The notes under the pieces: generated by a model
Seen by the model: the letters and a program-made list of their open reading frames with translations, nothing else
The model's database searches: none
What the model was told of the DNA's origin: nothing
Assembly (NCBI RefSeq): GCF_016920785.2
Contig: NW_024609835.1
Span: 20,503,108 to 20,567,107 of the forward strand
Length of the DNA stretch: 64,000 nucleotides
Source of the DNA: Ixodes scapularis
Taxonomy: Eukaryota > Arthropoda > Arachnida > Ixodida > Ixodidae
Direction: 5' to 3'
Shown here: positions 33,886-46,262 of the stretch, piece after piece
How positions within the stretch are numbered: position 1 is the first letter of the stretch
Layout: each line of letters starts with the position of its first letter
Translations under genes and position numbers: made by a program

Positions 33886-36648
33886 TAGCCCTGCCTAAAT
33901 TCAGCTAACACGCCGGTCAGTTGTGTTTGAAACTGTTTCCTTGCGACTCCTTTTTCCTCTTTGTGTATGTTTGAATTGTGTTCATGCCTGGCACATATGC
34001 AGACGAGGTTGGAGAAAGTGCCATAGGAAAGGGAAGGGGGAGTTGGCCTCCCAACTTCGCTGCTTCCACACCTGGATATTTGTCATTTCTGATCCCCACC
34101 AAAGTTGACATTTCTGAATATAGAGCATTTCGCTCCAGTTGAACAGTGGTCACAAGACAATACCCTGCTTGATAATGTGCCAGATTTAAAATTAAATGTC
34201 GAGAATGTGGGCGATATCTGCTTGGATTCGAAATTATCAATGTTTCAAACCATCTCATAATACTCCTCTAGGAAATTTAAAGCAGTTGTGTATTACTGAG
34301 GTCCTCGAAGCTAGATGTTAAGTAACGTTTAAGCTCGAAAGATTTTTTTTACAGTATAGTACACCTTTATTACTGGTCACTCTTCATGAAATAGTAATGC
34401 TACTCACACAAGGAATAGTTTACCTGCCAGCTGCAGATGGGAGCTCAGTGTGATAAGTGGGACAAGTTGCATTTCTAGCGGAGAAAAAAGAATGCGGGTG
34501 AACTCCTTCAAACGGTTGTGGAGTATCACCCTTTGTCTCTGCGCGTTCAAGAAGTGAAGGGATGCGAAAAAAACGTGGACAAAGAGTGACAAGCTGTAAG
34601 GTTTAAAGTTTTTTCTTTTGCACTTAAGACAGGCCAAATTCAAAAATAACCAGTTACAATTTCTCGTACTGTACTTACCACTTTAGCAGGTTATAGTCCA
34701 AATGTTTAGATTGAACCAATATAACGTTAATTAACACACGTATAATATCTTGGCAGTCAGTTAAATATATTTGAGAAAGGGGGGTGAAAGCCCCATTTTG
34801 ACCACAGTTCAAACTTTGATCAAGAACTGTGAGACCGTCTCTTATATTACTTTAACAGGAAAATGTTGCAAGGCAGCTACCTTCCATTTGTACTCCAGAA
34901 AGAAGCTCTCAGTAAGCATCAGAATGTCAGTCCATACTGTGCTAAGAGTTTGCCACTTTAGGGTTCATTAAAGAGGCCTTAAAAAGCGAAACCACTCGAA
35001 TGAAGGTGTACTTCGGCATGGGTGCTTATTAAATCGACAACACAGTTGTGCATGCTGGATCAATTGTATGTTGTATGTTTCGGTGTTGTGTCTATTACAT
35101 TTCTCTATGACGAGGGTTGTAGAGTGGCATCAACAACAACTCATACAATCTGCTTGAATCATTTTACTTCCTGGTTCGCTTCGTTCACATTCAGACTGTG
35201 CCCAATGAATTATATTTGGAAATTCAAAAATGCGAAGTTTTTTTTTTCATTTTTTTTTCAGAGGCCATCTTTACATGCTCATTCTTTTTTTTTTTTTTTG
35301 CAGTCCAATGAATAAGAACTAGCATTTTCTATTCCAAACACAGTAAGCCAGAGCTTCCTTGTCATCATGGCAATTTGATCGGCAGAACTTCGGCTCATAT
35401 CAGCCAACAACTCCAATCCCAGAAACCGAACGAAAAAATATGTCTATTTTTTTTAGCAATGATCATTTCGGTTTTGAGATGAATAGTGTATATTCTCTTA
35501 ATTATTAAATTTGTACTGCTTTGGAAAATATAGTCCACTATGTGTTCAGTCCCAGTTAAAAACCTCTTAAATAAGGTTTTATAGCTGCGGTTAATAGCTA
35601 ATAAAACAATCCACTTTTTTCATCTGTTTGGTGATGTTTCTATCATTCTAGTACTTGTAATGAAGAAGTAATTTGTACTTTCTTTTTTCGGATCCGGCTC
35701 CACCGCAAGAAACTCTCTTCCTAGTTACCAAGGCAGCACAAAATGTGTTCGACCTTCCTTAATTCGAAATCTTGATAGACGGTTTGGTTCCAATTGGAAG
35801 GTATTTGCCACATCACAGGTGGGGCTGCGTGTCGTCCGGCTTCTACATGATATACATCACATTCTTCCTAAGGTTCAGAGAAAACATCGCTTTTGGTTAA
35901 TGCGAAGTATTTTTTTGGAAAGTCTAATAAGCTTCCCGTGAACGTTCTTCACATGCTAATGTTTGGTTTGGTTTTCTGTGTGTTTTTACAGGAGTCTTAG
36001 GTTGGTCGTCCAAAAAAGCCAGATTGTGATCTTTTTTTTTAAGATGTAGGTCACGCGCAGTTTTCGGACGACGTGTGGACACTGCGCGTGCGCAGGAACC
36101 CGATTCACGCCAGTGCAGCGACGTGACGTCAGGTCCGGGTGTTTGTGTTTAAGAGTAATTAGAAGCGACTATTTGCTAACAACGCCGCGTTGCTCTGAGT
36201 GATCTACGAAAAAAAATTTTACATTTCAGCAAGGTTGTTGCGGTAGGTAATTCAATACTCAAATGTTGCCTTGCAGTAACGACAAAGAAGAGGGTGCAAT
36301 CACACCCCTCTCTCCCCCCCACACTCACACAGGCACTTCGCATATTCCTTGCAAACTATCCGGGGGAGTTGTAGGGAAACCCGCTCCTGCCCGAGTACTC
36401 ACGTTGGCTCTGTTGAAGAGGGTGTGTCATTAATTATCGCTTCAAACAGCATTTAATTTCCCTCTAAACTAGCATGTGTTCAGTTCGAACTACCCTATTT
36501 TGACTGGAATAGTACTATCAGATAACCATGTTTGTTTATTCGAGCCACTCATTAGCATTTTGTTTTAAGCTTCTTTTAAAAGGTTAAATATCAGGTGGTC
36601 TTGACTTTTTATGAACTTTAAGCCTCAGTTCCCAAGGAGATTTTTACA
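33886..36648. other. Intergenic, 2.8 kb with no supported gene
   Basis: Frames on both strands at 33917-34258, 34404-34643 and 35022-35315 have no recognised domain. Long T-tracts occur at 35239-35300. Near 36050-36140 there is a GC-rich patch with GCGCGTGCGCAG and GACGTGACGTCAGG. Confidence 0.4.
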
Positions 36649-37821
36649 CGCTGTGTCTAAAGGCACGTTGGACGTATCCGGAACGCGGAGTCTAAAGGTG
36701 CGTCGGACGCACCCGGATTGTTGAGCCTAAATATACATTGGATGAACATTCCAAGGTACGTAGGACGTAACCGCGATTGGGGAAGGGTCGTATCACCGGC
36801 ACCCCGCCGACAATTTTCATTCCATTTTTATTTAGCAATAGAGAGGTTTCGTAGACCGCTGTCCCGCTAAGCTCTCCGGAACAAGGACGCCTCTAGTGCG
36901 CATAAGCGACGCTAGCCTTACCTGCAGAGTCTCAGATCTCGTGACGGGTTGCGGAGAACGTTGCGGGACCGCAGAAACGACCTACGAATACTCCCTATTT
37001 CTATCACAATCACTCGATCCTAAGCACTCCCATCTGTCACACCCGCGATGTTCAAAAAAAGGGTGGGAGGTGCTTTGATTCGGAAAATGATTCCGAAATT
37101 ATGAAATGCGCGATCTCGTACACTTTTTAGGGGTCGCGGCGCCCGATGTCTTCTAGGACGTATTATACCATACTCTGCAGCGCCGTGTTTCCCCTCGCCC
37201 TTCGAGTACGTGATAACCCTTCGGGGACAGCAAAGTTAAGAACGCCTGGACCGAGTAAGCAACAAAGAGGCGCCCTATAAATAGACGACGGAGTCGGCCG
37301 GCCGGCGACGAGAGGGCCTTAATCTGAAACAGACCGCAGAACACCTGCGCGTTAGCTCAAGTGGCGTTGTAGGCCGCAATCTATCAACTGATGACGAAAC
37401 CGTGTGCTTGGGACCGGAGAGCAGACATCGCGTGTATCCGATAGTTGGATTTTAGATGTCTATGTTTGAAGTAGGGGGAGGGTACGTAGAATCGGGTGGT
37501 AGTTGCGATTTCCAAGCAATAAATGCGGTCGGAGTTTCAAAATCACGTCGGATCCGCCCGTCGTCCTGCGAAATCGATTTTGTTCGACGTTTCTTTAGAC
37601 CACTTTCCGGAGACGTCTCACTAAGTCACTTTACTACCCACAGTGATCTTCCCCATCGCGGCTACGTCCAACGTATCTTTAGACTCCCGGCTCCGCGTAC
37701 GTTCGGCGTCTCCCAGTTCCGCGAACGTCCGACATTTCTTTAGGCTCCGGGTCCCGGATACGTCCGACGTACCTTTAGACGCCTCGTTCCGGAGACTTCG
37801 GACGTACCTTTAGAAACAGCG
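36649..37821. mobile_element. Inverted-repeat element with 35-bp tandem subrepeats at both ends
   Basis: The ends CGCTGTGTCTAAAG (36649) and CTTTAGAAACAGCG (to 37821) are inverted copies with one mismatch. Inside the left end, the word TCTAAAGG or CCTAAAT recurs at 36656, 36691 and 36726, exactly 35 bp apart. Inside the right end, CTTTAGA/G recurs at 37593, 37677, 37738, 37773 and 37808. The last three are 35 bp apart. The unit contains GGACGTATCCGGAACGCGGA and its complement. The middle of about 850 bp has no transposase. The structure resembles Foldback or MULE-type elements, but the family is not identified and I see no clear target duplication. Confidence 0.7.
37268..37285 (+). promoter_or_regulatory. 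TATA-like core promoter signal inside the inverted-repeat element
   Basis: GCGCCCTATAAATAGACG is a strong TATA-box match in a GC-rich context. It is followed by a GC-rich leader with no convincing open frame. It could be a cryptic promoter or a solo-LTR remnant; there is no direct support for use. Confidence 0.3.
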
Positions 37822-38520
37822 TTTCTCTTTAACAGCTAGTCTTTGTTGATGTTACATTTCCTAGTTAAAATATGCATCTGTTGCAGACTTTGAAAGCCAT
37901 TACTACTGCATGGCCAAATGCCAAGGCTGCACGTAAGAAGGTCAGTCAAGACTTATGCGTCTGAAGTGTGTAATTTCAGATAACCGTGGTGTTTTTATAT
38001 TTTAGTTCTGTACCAAGTCTTATTCTAATTGTCTACAAGAAACGTCACTATACATCTCAACAACTGTTCTTCACTTATGATTTTATTTGCGTCCAGTGAA
38101 AATTTTAAAGTTTTAGGGCACCTCTTGTTTTCCTTACATCTGTTGCACTACACATCTATACTTAATATTGACATAAGCAGAAATGATAGATGTGCTCGTC
38201 AAGCACTATCAAAGCCAGCAATTTTGCAATAGAGGCACAGCACCAGAAGAGAAATCCTACTGTTCTAAACCGGTTTATGGTGGTATTTGATATTTAAAAG
38301 ATGCTAGGATTATTTTTTGCCTTTCTGAAGCGTAAAATTATAAAGAAAAATCACCAAGGAAAGAACTTAAGTGAGTGAGTGAGAGCACTGAGAATAAGGA
38401 AGTCAGAGGAAGTGTTTCTGAGCCAGTGGCCCAGAGCAAATAACTTTGTGAAAGAGTACTTTCTAAACTTTTCCTTTAATAAGCGAACTTTTAGAATGCA
38501 CGGTGTTAGAGGATAATTAC
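37822..38520. other. Intergenic, no supported gene
   Basis: AT-rich flank between the inverted-repeat element and the possible secreted peptide. The frame at 38029-38232 has no domain. Confidence 0.4.
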
Positions 38521-38700
38521 TTAAATGACGACAGGAGGACATATTTCTCCATCCCCGTCATACATGTAACTCTCCTCTAGCACAGTAACCTTACCATCAC
38601 GCTCCATTTCCATAAATTCTGGGGCCCCTTTTGCTGAGATTTTTAACGCGAGACAAGAGATTAAAAAAATAGCAAGCCAACACACCTCTAATTTAGACAT
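38521..38700 (-). CDS. Possible small secreted peptide or first exon
   Basis: The frame starts at ATG 38700 (an earlier in-frame ATG is at 38715). It encodes a charged start, a strong hydrophobic core LAIFLISCLALKISA and then an acidic, soluble tail ending GEICPPVVI, about 59 residues. This is the shape of a signal peptide followed by a short mature chain. The tail has a single Cys, so a disulfide-rich salivary peptide would need more exons. GTAATT directly after the stop could be a weak donor. Host-interacting secreted peptides of ticks often begin with a signal exon and an acidic stretch before a CP motif, but I see no diagnostic motif. It may be chance. Confidence 0.3.
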   Translation of the reverse strand: MSKLEVCWLAIFLISCLALKISAKGAPEFMEMERDGKVTVLEESYMYDGDGEICPPVVI

Positions 38701-38809
38701 GTTGTTTACGGCCACTTTTTTTATCTGTCCCTTGTTTGAAATATCGCATAGTTATTGGAAGAGGTGATTCAAAGTACGTTTCAGGCGTCCTTTATGAATT
38801 ACAGTTTTC

Positions 38810-39075
38810 CATAAAAACATCTTAAAAGAATTCATAGAGGCTCTTTATTGTGAACTGATTTATCAGAAAAAAAGCTTAAAAGAACTTATCTGAGGTTCTT
38901 GTTGAAGCACCGTTTCATAAAAAGGTACTTGAAAGGACTTTTGAACGGTTGTGCACCAACAACTGGTGTGTAAAAAATGGCTTTAAATAACTTTTTAACG
39001 GTTTTCACAATGAACTTTCGTATCTAAAATGGAGTTTAAAAGAACTCCTTGATAGGTTTTTCGCGTAGAACCCTT
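38810..39075. repeat. Degenerate 53-bp tandem repeat, about five units
   Basis: The word CTTAAAAGAA or a variant recurs at 38821, 38875, 38928, 38981 and 39034, a spacing of 53-54 bp. Each is followed about 10 bp later by a GAGGTTCTT-like word and then by GAACT/CACC. Unit identity is perhaps 60-70%, so this is an old minisatellite. A weaker partial unit may continue to about 39115. Confidence 0.75.
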
Positions 39076-39118
39076 TTGAAGGGTGCATAAAATATCTTTT
39101 TATGGTGTAAAATATGGA

Positions 39119-42100
39119 CAAGCCAAAGAACCCCTAAAAGTGATTTTACAATCAAATTTGTTTAGAGGATAAGGCAAATTTAATGTGCGCGAAAGCCGAT
39201 CATTAACACTCATTTTCGCTCCTTACGGTTCTTGTTATGGATCCAATCCTAACACTAAAGATAGTCACAATGGGAAGGACTACGTGTGTCGTACGGGGTC
39301 GAATTCTATTTTCTTCTTTTTTGAATTTTGTTTCTACACTTTTAAAACGGAAATATTAGGAGGGGTCTTCTACAAGAGGATATGTGAACCCTATATTTGT
39401 GTCACATAATATTCCTCCCTACGATGACCTACGGGTCGAGAGTATCAGAAGCTAAATAAATAAATAAATAAAATACCCGGTTGCTGCGTACTTGCTTTAG
39501 CGGCCTTCGAAAAGCTCTCATTGTCTGTGAGATAATTAAAGGGGCCGCTTTCTACCCCTCCTAGTTTTCTCGCTTGTGTCACAAAACACACACTTGAGTT
39601 GCTTTCTCGTTTTTTTCTTTTGCGCCGTAAGAAGAGATAGTGCCGACGAGGAAAACAGAGAGTGTATGTATAGCAAGCGGCCGCGCTCGTCGCGGCCTTC
39701 GTATTTTCTGTCTTTCCCTCTTCATACACCCCAATTTTCCTCCGCAGCAGACATACTTACGGGGAGCAAGCCCAGAGCCAGGAAGACGACGCTTTGTGCT
39801 GGTAAGCTTGGCGCCCGGAAATGTAAGCGCCCTCCCTTCTCACTTTCGGCTTTCTCGAAACTATCGACCGTTTTTTTTATTTTGTTTTGTTGTTCTTTTT
39901 CGCGAAAGCGTTTCCATTTTTGTTTTGTGGTGTGGGAAGGGTGGTACGAAATCTTCTCTTGTGTGTATTCCTGAAAATATAAAAAAAATGAAATAAATAA
40001 AAAAATACGTCGTTGCCAGATGTGATTTTTCAAAATGATTTTTCTTTGTTGTTTAGCTAAGACGATAATGGTAATTTATTTATTTTTTTCATACCAATGT
40101 CATGCGCCTGATGTTTTACTCTTAAACCTGTGCTTTGGAAGGAACTCGTCGATACACACTTGCTTTTTTAGTTGGAGAAGCATGGTTGTGGGGAACTCCA
40201 CATTCATATTTCGAGCGATTCTTGAGCGCCTGCTTATTGGTATCTATATGCACTTGCACGAAATTACCACTCTGAAGGAGCGTGCGTTGTGTTCTTCTGG
40301 ATTGCTTCAAATCCACCAACGGAATTCTCCATTAGTCGCACGCAGAGCTCCCACGATGCTCTAGCTATCTTAGGGAATTATTTTGCAATCCCGCATGCTG
40401 TATAAAACTCTAACGGAACTCATTCGCGTCAGGCACGCCACCAAGTATACGTAAACAAATTCTTTAAACTTCTGAGATTATTTTATTATCTGTTCAGTGC
40501 GGTTCACAGCGCACCAACATCTTGTGTCTGTGTATCGTATAAACTATACTACACGCTTGAGCATGTAAATATACAGGAAGTTCTCTTTCAACGCTGATTA
40601 GTGATGAAAACGCGTTCGCCAAAATCTTGTAAATCCGCTCACTCACTTGCCGGCTTACGCTCTCGTTCTGGAGGCTAAACGTTCAGTCTCCACGCACTGA
40701 CATTCCAACACTATACAGACTGCCATGTGATGACGGTACTGAAAGTTTATGTGAAGCATACAAGTACATTTAGCACTGCCCCATTCATTTCCAAAGCCGA
40801 TACAGACCTGGTAGCTACGGAGGACTATCCTACTGAAGTGGTGGAAAAACAAATTATGAACCGAGCAGAGAGAAATTTAACAAAGATTATGAAGAATTTG
40901 ACAGTAATTGCTTTCTGTAATATTGATTATAAAATACTCGCAAACATATATTCACATGGCCACTCCGGATGTAATTTCTGACTTAACTGGTGACGATCCA
41001 TTTGTGGCAACTAAATACAGATTAATGTTGTTGCAACCATTTTAGTGTATTCAAGAAAAAAAGGTCAGGTGGCGTTTTATAGAAATATTTAGGGACGATC
41101 GCCTAACTCATGCGGTTCATTGGAATGATGTCAAAGATGTTGGTATGGAAACTGTCACCCATAATGCTGACCGGATGGCATATAGCGCATATCCAACAAA
41201 AGTAATAATTAATGGAAATTGCTCGGCCAACATGTCAGTGCTCTCTTCTATTCATTCAAAGTGCGGTGTTGCCATCTTTAGGTTGTGTTCAGATAAGGAG
41301 AGTAATAAAAATGACATGCATATTTTTTTGCTTTCATGAGTTCTAATAAGACGCAGCAAAACGTGTCCACACACCAAAACACACATTGCTTTAGCAAAAT
41401 ACTTGTTTTCGTGAAATATAGAATTCCATCTGAGAGGACGTGGAAATAACGACTTTCCCAATTGTGTGTTGACGTAACTTTGAGGGTCAGATGAATAACA
41501 CATACAACTTTCTAAACGTTTAGTATTCTTATATATATTGCAGAAAAACAGGTCTGCTAGAGCTAATGAAATTAAATTTGTTTTGTTTGTTAAAAAAAAA
41601 AAAAGCTACTTTTATTCTTGATTGATTATATCGTTCTGAGGACTATTGGGCGAATTCTGGGGTGTTTAAAAATTGTCTTCGAGCTCAACCGTTTTGTGCA
41701 ATGTATTTTATGTGCTACGTTCTTCAAAAAATATTTGTCATTCCAGTGTGGTAAATGTTTTTCTACACTGCGCCCGGAAATCGTTAGAAAAAAGAAACTC
41801 AAACAAATGTATATTTGTAACGGTGATTATAGAAAGCGATCTTTGATCCTATTGTTTTACCCGGAATAACCGATAATTCCAGATTTATAACAACTTGTTG
41901 CGTTATTTCTTTCTAAACAACAAAAAAATCGAATAAATTTTTAACCAAGTATATGTTGCAGTTAATTGCAGTTAGAGGGTTTCTTTCTTAACGAGTAGTA
42001 ATTGAGCACCACATGCCACAGTGGCACTACTTGCTCATATAAACGTGCTGGCACCATAAAACAGTATATAAAAGAGGAAAAAAAAACATTCAGCTGCTTT

Positions 42101-44893
42101 TATTTGTCTTGCGGCCTAAATTGCCAATAAAGACTGAAGGCTTGCCGCGCTCGGTTATAATAGAAATCGCTTTGCATTTTCAGGGTACAACCTTAGTTTG
42201 GGTAGATTGATGACAAAATGGTTTTATTCAGTTCTCATGGCATCCTTATACATCATTCCCCCTTACAATAAACTGTGGTGGATATTACAAGCCATCCACG
42301 CCAATTCAACGTATCATGATAAAACGCGTCTGAAGCGCCCTTCTCATAGGTCATGCGACACTAACAAGGTATTAGATTGACCTCGATGGCATCTGCTGCC
42401 TGTCGTAAGGGCGTATAGAAACAGGGGGCGACGTTACGGAAGCTTCTGCCCGACCGATGGCGGGCGTGATTAGCGCGAAACAATTGCATGTGACTCAAAC
42501 ACGCCGTCAAAAGAGTAAAACCAAGGCATCTTCAGTGAACCAATGTTTCGGTGCCGCGCAAGTGATGACGGCCGGGCTGCACATCGGGTAATAATGAGCA
42601 CACCGCGCAGCAAAAGGGTTATGTTGAGAGGCTCTAGCTGCTTCCTCGATCATGTTGCGCGGCATGTTTTTGACGAAGATGGAGGTCCACGTCAAACAGA
42701 ATAGGCGACGGAAGTAAAATACCAGTATTACTTTTTTATTATCATCAAAATCTTTTGTGGAGAGATAAATGTTTCCTTTTTTTTTCTTCATCTTCCATTG
42801 CGCGGAGAGGGCAACTAAGTTTTCTTTGTCCTTTTGAAGTTATCAACGTCGGGGATTAGTTCTTAGTGGTATTTACGGAAAGTACACCAATTGTTTTATG
42901 ACCGATTTTACATACACACGTCATTAGGGCACCCAAGCGGGTTTTCTATGTTGCTGTACTTCTTGAAAACGTTGTCCCGGAGTATAGAATAATTGAAGGA
43001 CTATATTTGACTTATTTATTTGACGTTACATAGAACTAAGAAGGCGTACGGAAGGGATATATGAAAAAAAAAGATGTCAGAGGGAGGAGAGCCAATTGTT
43101 GACTGCAGCTCTAAGTCCCACAGAAGTGTCATTCTCAAGTTATTCCCCAAGCTTCAACCGTCTTCGTACTTTGTTTAAACTTCGCGATTATTTGGTGCAA
43201 AGTAAAAGCTACATTGGAGAATTTTTAGAAATTTACACAAACCGAGGTGTTGAATTAAAACCCCCAATCAGAAGAGAAATTCTCTCAGCAATAAAAACTG
43301 TTCTCTTAAGAAACAAAGAAAAAAAAGGAGAGAAAAAAATGAAGGGGTGAGGGAGGGTTAGCTTCAAAAACGTACTTTTTTCGAGAGGTTCCTTTGCCCG
43401 CACCTTTGGAACAGAGCAGAAAGGGTGACCCCGGAAACTTTTTTCTCTGCAAAAGCACTCTCACCACGAAGGCGGTTTCAAAGTGGCTGAAGCTTGCGCC
43501 GTTCCTCACGACGCTGCACTAAGCAAGAATAATTTTTGTAATAAATGCCTTGCACTGAGCGCGATCCTTCTGCAGCGGGCGTTCTGCACCACCGGATCTG
43601 ATTTTCTAAACAAGAAGAAATCGCAATGTCCACCAGCATGCAGAGGTTATTCACTACTCACCATATGTGAGGGCGCTGTGTAGAGGGCATGCTCAGAACC
43701 AGCACCCATTAACAGGCTGCTAAGTCGGGCAATATTGATAGTGTAGAATGCGCGTTGAAAGAAACAAAAATGGGGAGGCTCGTTATGAGCATGCGTTCAG
43801 CAGTCGCGCACACAGCTATAGCCGCCAGTGAATACTCCCTGTAGTGCGATGACGTCCAGTGAAAAACCTTATTAAACAGTTCAGTTTTCTGGTGAAATGA
43901 TATGTTCGCAACACTAACAAAAGTGGATGCCCAAATCGTAAAGCTGTGCAGTATATATATAGCAGTTTCGCGATGATATAGGGCAGCCTAATACAATGTT
44001 AGAGCGCATGACTGATACAACAGACTTGTAAAGTGAGGTCCCGAACCGAGTACACGTGAAACCGAACATACTCTACGAACAAAAATCTAGTAAAAGGCTA
44101 GTAACTGCAGCAGTAACTAAATTTATGTAACCGTTACTACCTTTTTACCATCTATTTACTACGTCAAACGCGTGACAGGTAGTAATTGCAGCTGCTATGC
44201 GGGGAAGCGAGAACATGGCTGCTTGGATCCTATGGGAAGACTCTTTTATAAACTATCGAAAATAGTTACGTTGTCTACCGTTACTTCTTGGTAAAAGACA
44301 TTCCTTGTTGTGTTTAGCAACAGTATCATAGAACAAGACTTGTGCGAAAGCACCACCATATATGTAATATTTTCACGAAAGAAGGCGACGAGAGGATGGA
44401 CGGTGAACAGAAAATAGAGGTTTAATCGGCGAACTCGTGCCAAACAAAATAAAGAAGGAGCGTCGAGGCAGTTGAAGAACGGGCGGCGATTTAACGGCGT
44501 AACTACAAGCGTGAGCGAGACTGACTCGACAAGGTTGGGGGAAGCTCCTTATCAAGTGTGTGTCGGCATCGCGAAAATTCGGCCGAGAAGGTTCGAGCAT
44601 CGACCGTTCGGGATGAGAATGAACAGGCACTTTTGAGAACAAGAAACGAGGGCGAAATGATAAAAGTTAGGCCCCGAGTAAGAATAAACGCGAATCTTCT
44701 AAAATTCCGCGACCGGGCGCTGCTTGCTGGGCCCTGCGCGCGGCAATATTGTTAACGGACGACATAGTCACTGACCAACTGACTTCCTTCAAATGGTCAG
44801 TATAAAAGTCGCATGGGAAGCCATTTGTGGCAGTGATTGGGTTCGTGTCGTCGCGTGTGTGTTGTGCGAGTGTGCTCTCTTTGTTCTAATTTT
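39119..44893. other. Intergenic, 5.8 kb with no firmly supported gene
   Basis: Seen: an (ATAA)n run at 39452-39475, a candidate internal exon at 39748-39801 (listed separately), and TATATAAAAGAGG at 42061-42073. A word shared with 63027 starts at 42838. The dispersed CTAGTAACTGCAGCAGTAACT patch lies at about 44097-44117. The many short frames on both strands, including 39576-40033, 40727-40981, 42507-42791 and 43096-43683, show no recognised domains. Confidence 0.4.
39748..39801 (+). other. Candidate 54-bp internal exon
   Basis: A pyrimidine tract ending TTTTCCTCCGCAG (39735-39747) is a good splice acceptor, and CTG|GTAAGC at 39799-39807 is a near-consensus donor. The 54 bp between them are open in all three frames. 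There is no homology evidence, so this is only a splice-signal observation. Confidence 0.2.
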
Positions 44894-44905
44894 TAGAGCG
44901 CAGCT
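44894..44905 (+). repeat. Left target-site duplication of the 45-kb LINE
   Basis: TAGAGCGCAGCT here is repeated exactly at 49882-49893, immediately outside the other end of the LINE. Confidence 0.8.
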
Positions 44906-45201
44906 GGGGGCTGGGCGGGCTCGCGCCGCTGCCAGCTGTGCTCAGCTGGCAGCGGTAGGAACGGCCTTTTATCGTTTATCGGCTCCGGCCAGCTGCAGTT
45001 TATTTGTTACGAAAGTGTGCGGTACGGTACGAGGAACCAGCCGATACCAACATCGCGCAAGTGGTATGTGAATTTTCGCCTCTTTTGGGACTTCGAAAAT
45101 TCGAGGCGAGCAAGCGTTGCTAGGCCTTAGGCTTAGCGCACGAGTACGGCCACCGGGGCTATCGCCCCCGGTGTTAGGCCTACCCGACGAGTACGAATAA
45201 G

Positions 45202-46262
45202 ATGGCGTCGCCACCGACGATGGAGGTGTGCGAGAGCCCGGCAACCAAAGGCCTGCAGGCAACGATAGTCGGCAACGATGAAGGGAAGATGTACGTTCAA
45301 GTAGGAGGCCGCGACGCGACACCCGGCGAGTCGAGCGGATGGACCACGACGAGTAGAAGAATGCGCAAGGCCAAGGAGCTGCAAGGTGAGAGACCATCTT
45401 TAACCGCGGAACGGCAGTCGAGACCCAAGGAGAGAGTTAACTTTGTCAAGCGAGTTACCGAGAATATCAAGAAAGCAGCCCGTATGCCGGCGGCTATCCC
45501 CAGAGACGACCATAAGATCGTGATTAGGCCCAGGGGCGGCCTGAACGTAGCTCGAATCGAGACGGCGGTCGTCACGGACGCCATTATGGCGGCCGCGGGG
45601 ACGGCGAAAGAATACCAGGGCGAAGACATGGTGTGCATCAATGCGGCGCAGGACATTTTGTCGTGAGCACGCCGAGCGAGCAGAGAGCCGAAATTTACAC
45701 TAAGATCAGGACCGTCGAATTCGGCAACATGGAATTTGAGGTTTCCGCCTACCGAACCGCGCCCGAAGGGACGGCGAAGGGAATCATCAGAGGTATCGCA
45801 ATTGACGACTCGCCCGAAGACATAAATGAGGCGGTCGTGACAAAGTATAACCCAACGGCGCTAGAGGCGCACAGGATTGGAAATTCTACAGCGGTCATCG
45901 TCCTCTTTGAAGGACAGAGAGTGCCCCGGTACGTAATATACCGAGCGGCACTGCTCAAGTGCGGGCTTTACAGGAAACATCATGAAGTGTGTAGATGTTG
46001 CGGAAAAGTCGGACACCGCATCGACGTATGTCCAACCCCGGAGACCAGAGTATGCTTCGCGTGCGGGGAGGCCAACCCCGACGCGGACCACGAGAAGGCA
46101 TGCAAGCCAAGTTGTAAGCTATGTGGAGGAGCGCATCCGACGGCAGATAGAATTTGCAAGAACAAGTTCAAGGTCCCCTTCGTCGTCACGAAAAGACAGT
46201 GGGAGCGCCGAGAGGAACGCGAACAGCAACAGCTCCAGAAGACAAGACCACCAATGACGTCA
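45202..46262 (+). pseudogene. LINE ORF1, Gag-like protein with zinc knuckles, one frameshift
   Basis: The start ATG at 45202 (AAGATGGCG) gives a basic N-terminal region running to a stop just after 45656. At about 45650-45662 the frame must shift to continue into VVSTPSEQRAEIYTKI, so a small indel has broken the gene. The second part carries a conserved domain of 120-odd residues and then Cys/His motifs: CRCCGKVGHRIDVC (CX2CX4HX4C, about 45991-46032), CFACG...HEKAC and CKLCGGAHPTADRIC. These motifs bind element RNA in LINE ribonucleoproteins. The C-terminal end of ORF1 is fused in frame to ORF2. Confidence 0.85.

Noticed and set aside
38810..39075. A CRISPR array
   Set aside because: The 53-bp units are contiguous and degenerate, without constant repeats separated by unique spacers, and the genome is animal.
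39576..40033. Overlapping frames of 100-130 codons on both strands
   Set aside because: They have low-complexity hydrophobic or basic composition and no domains. Several frames are open at once in a stop-poor stretch.
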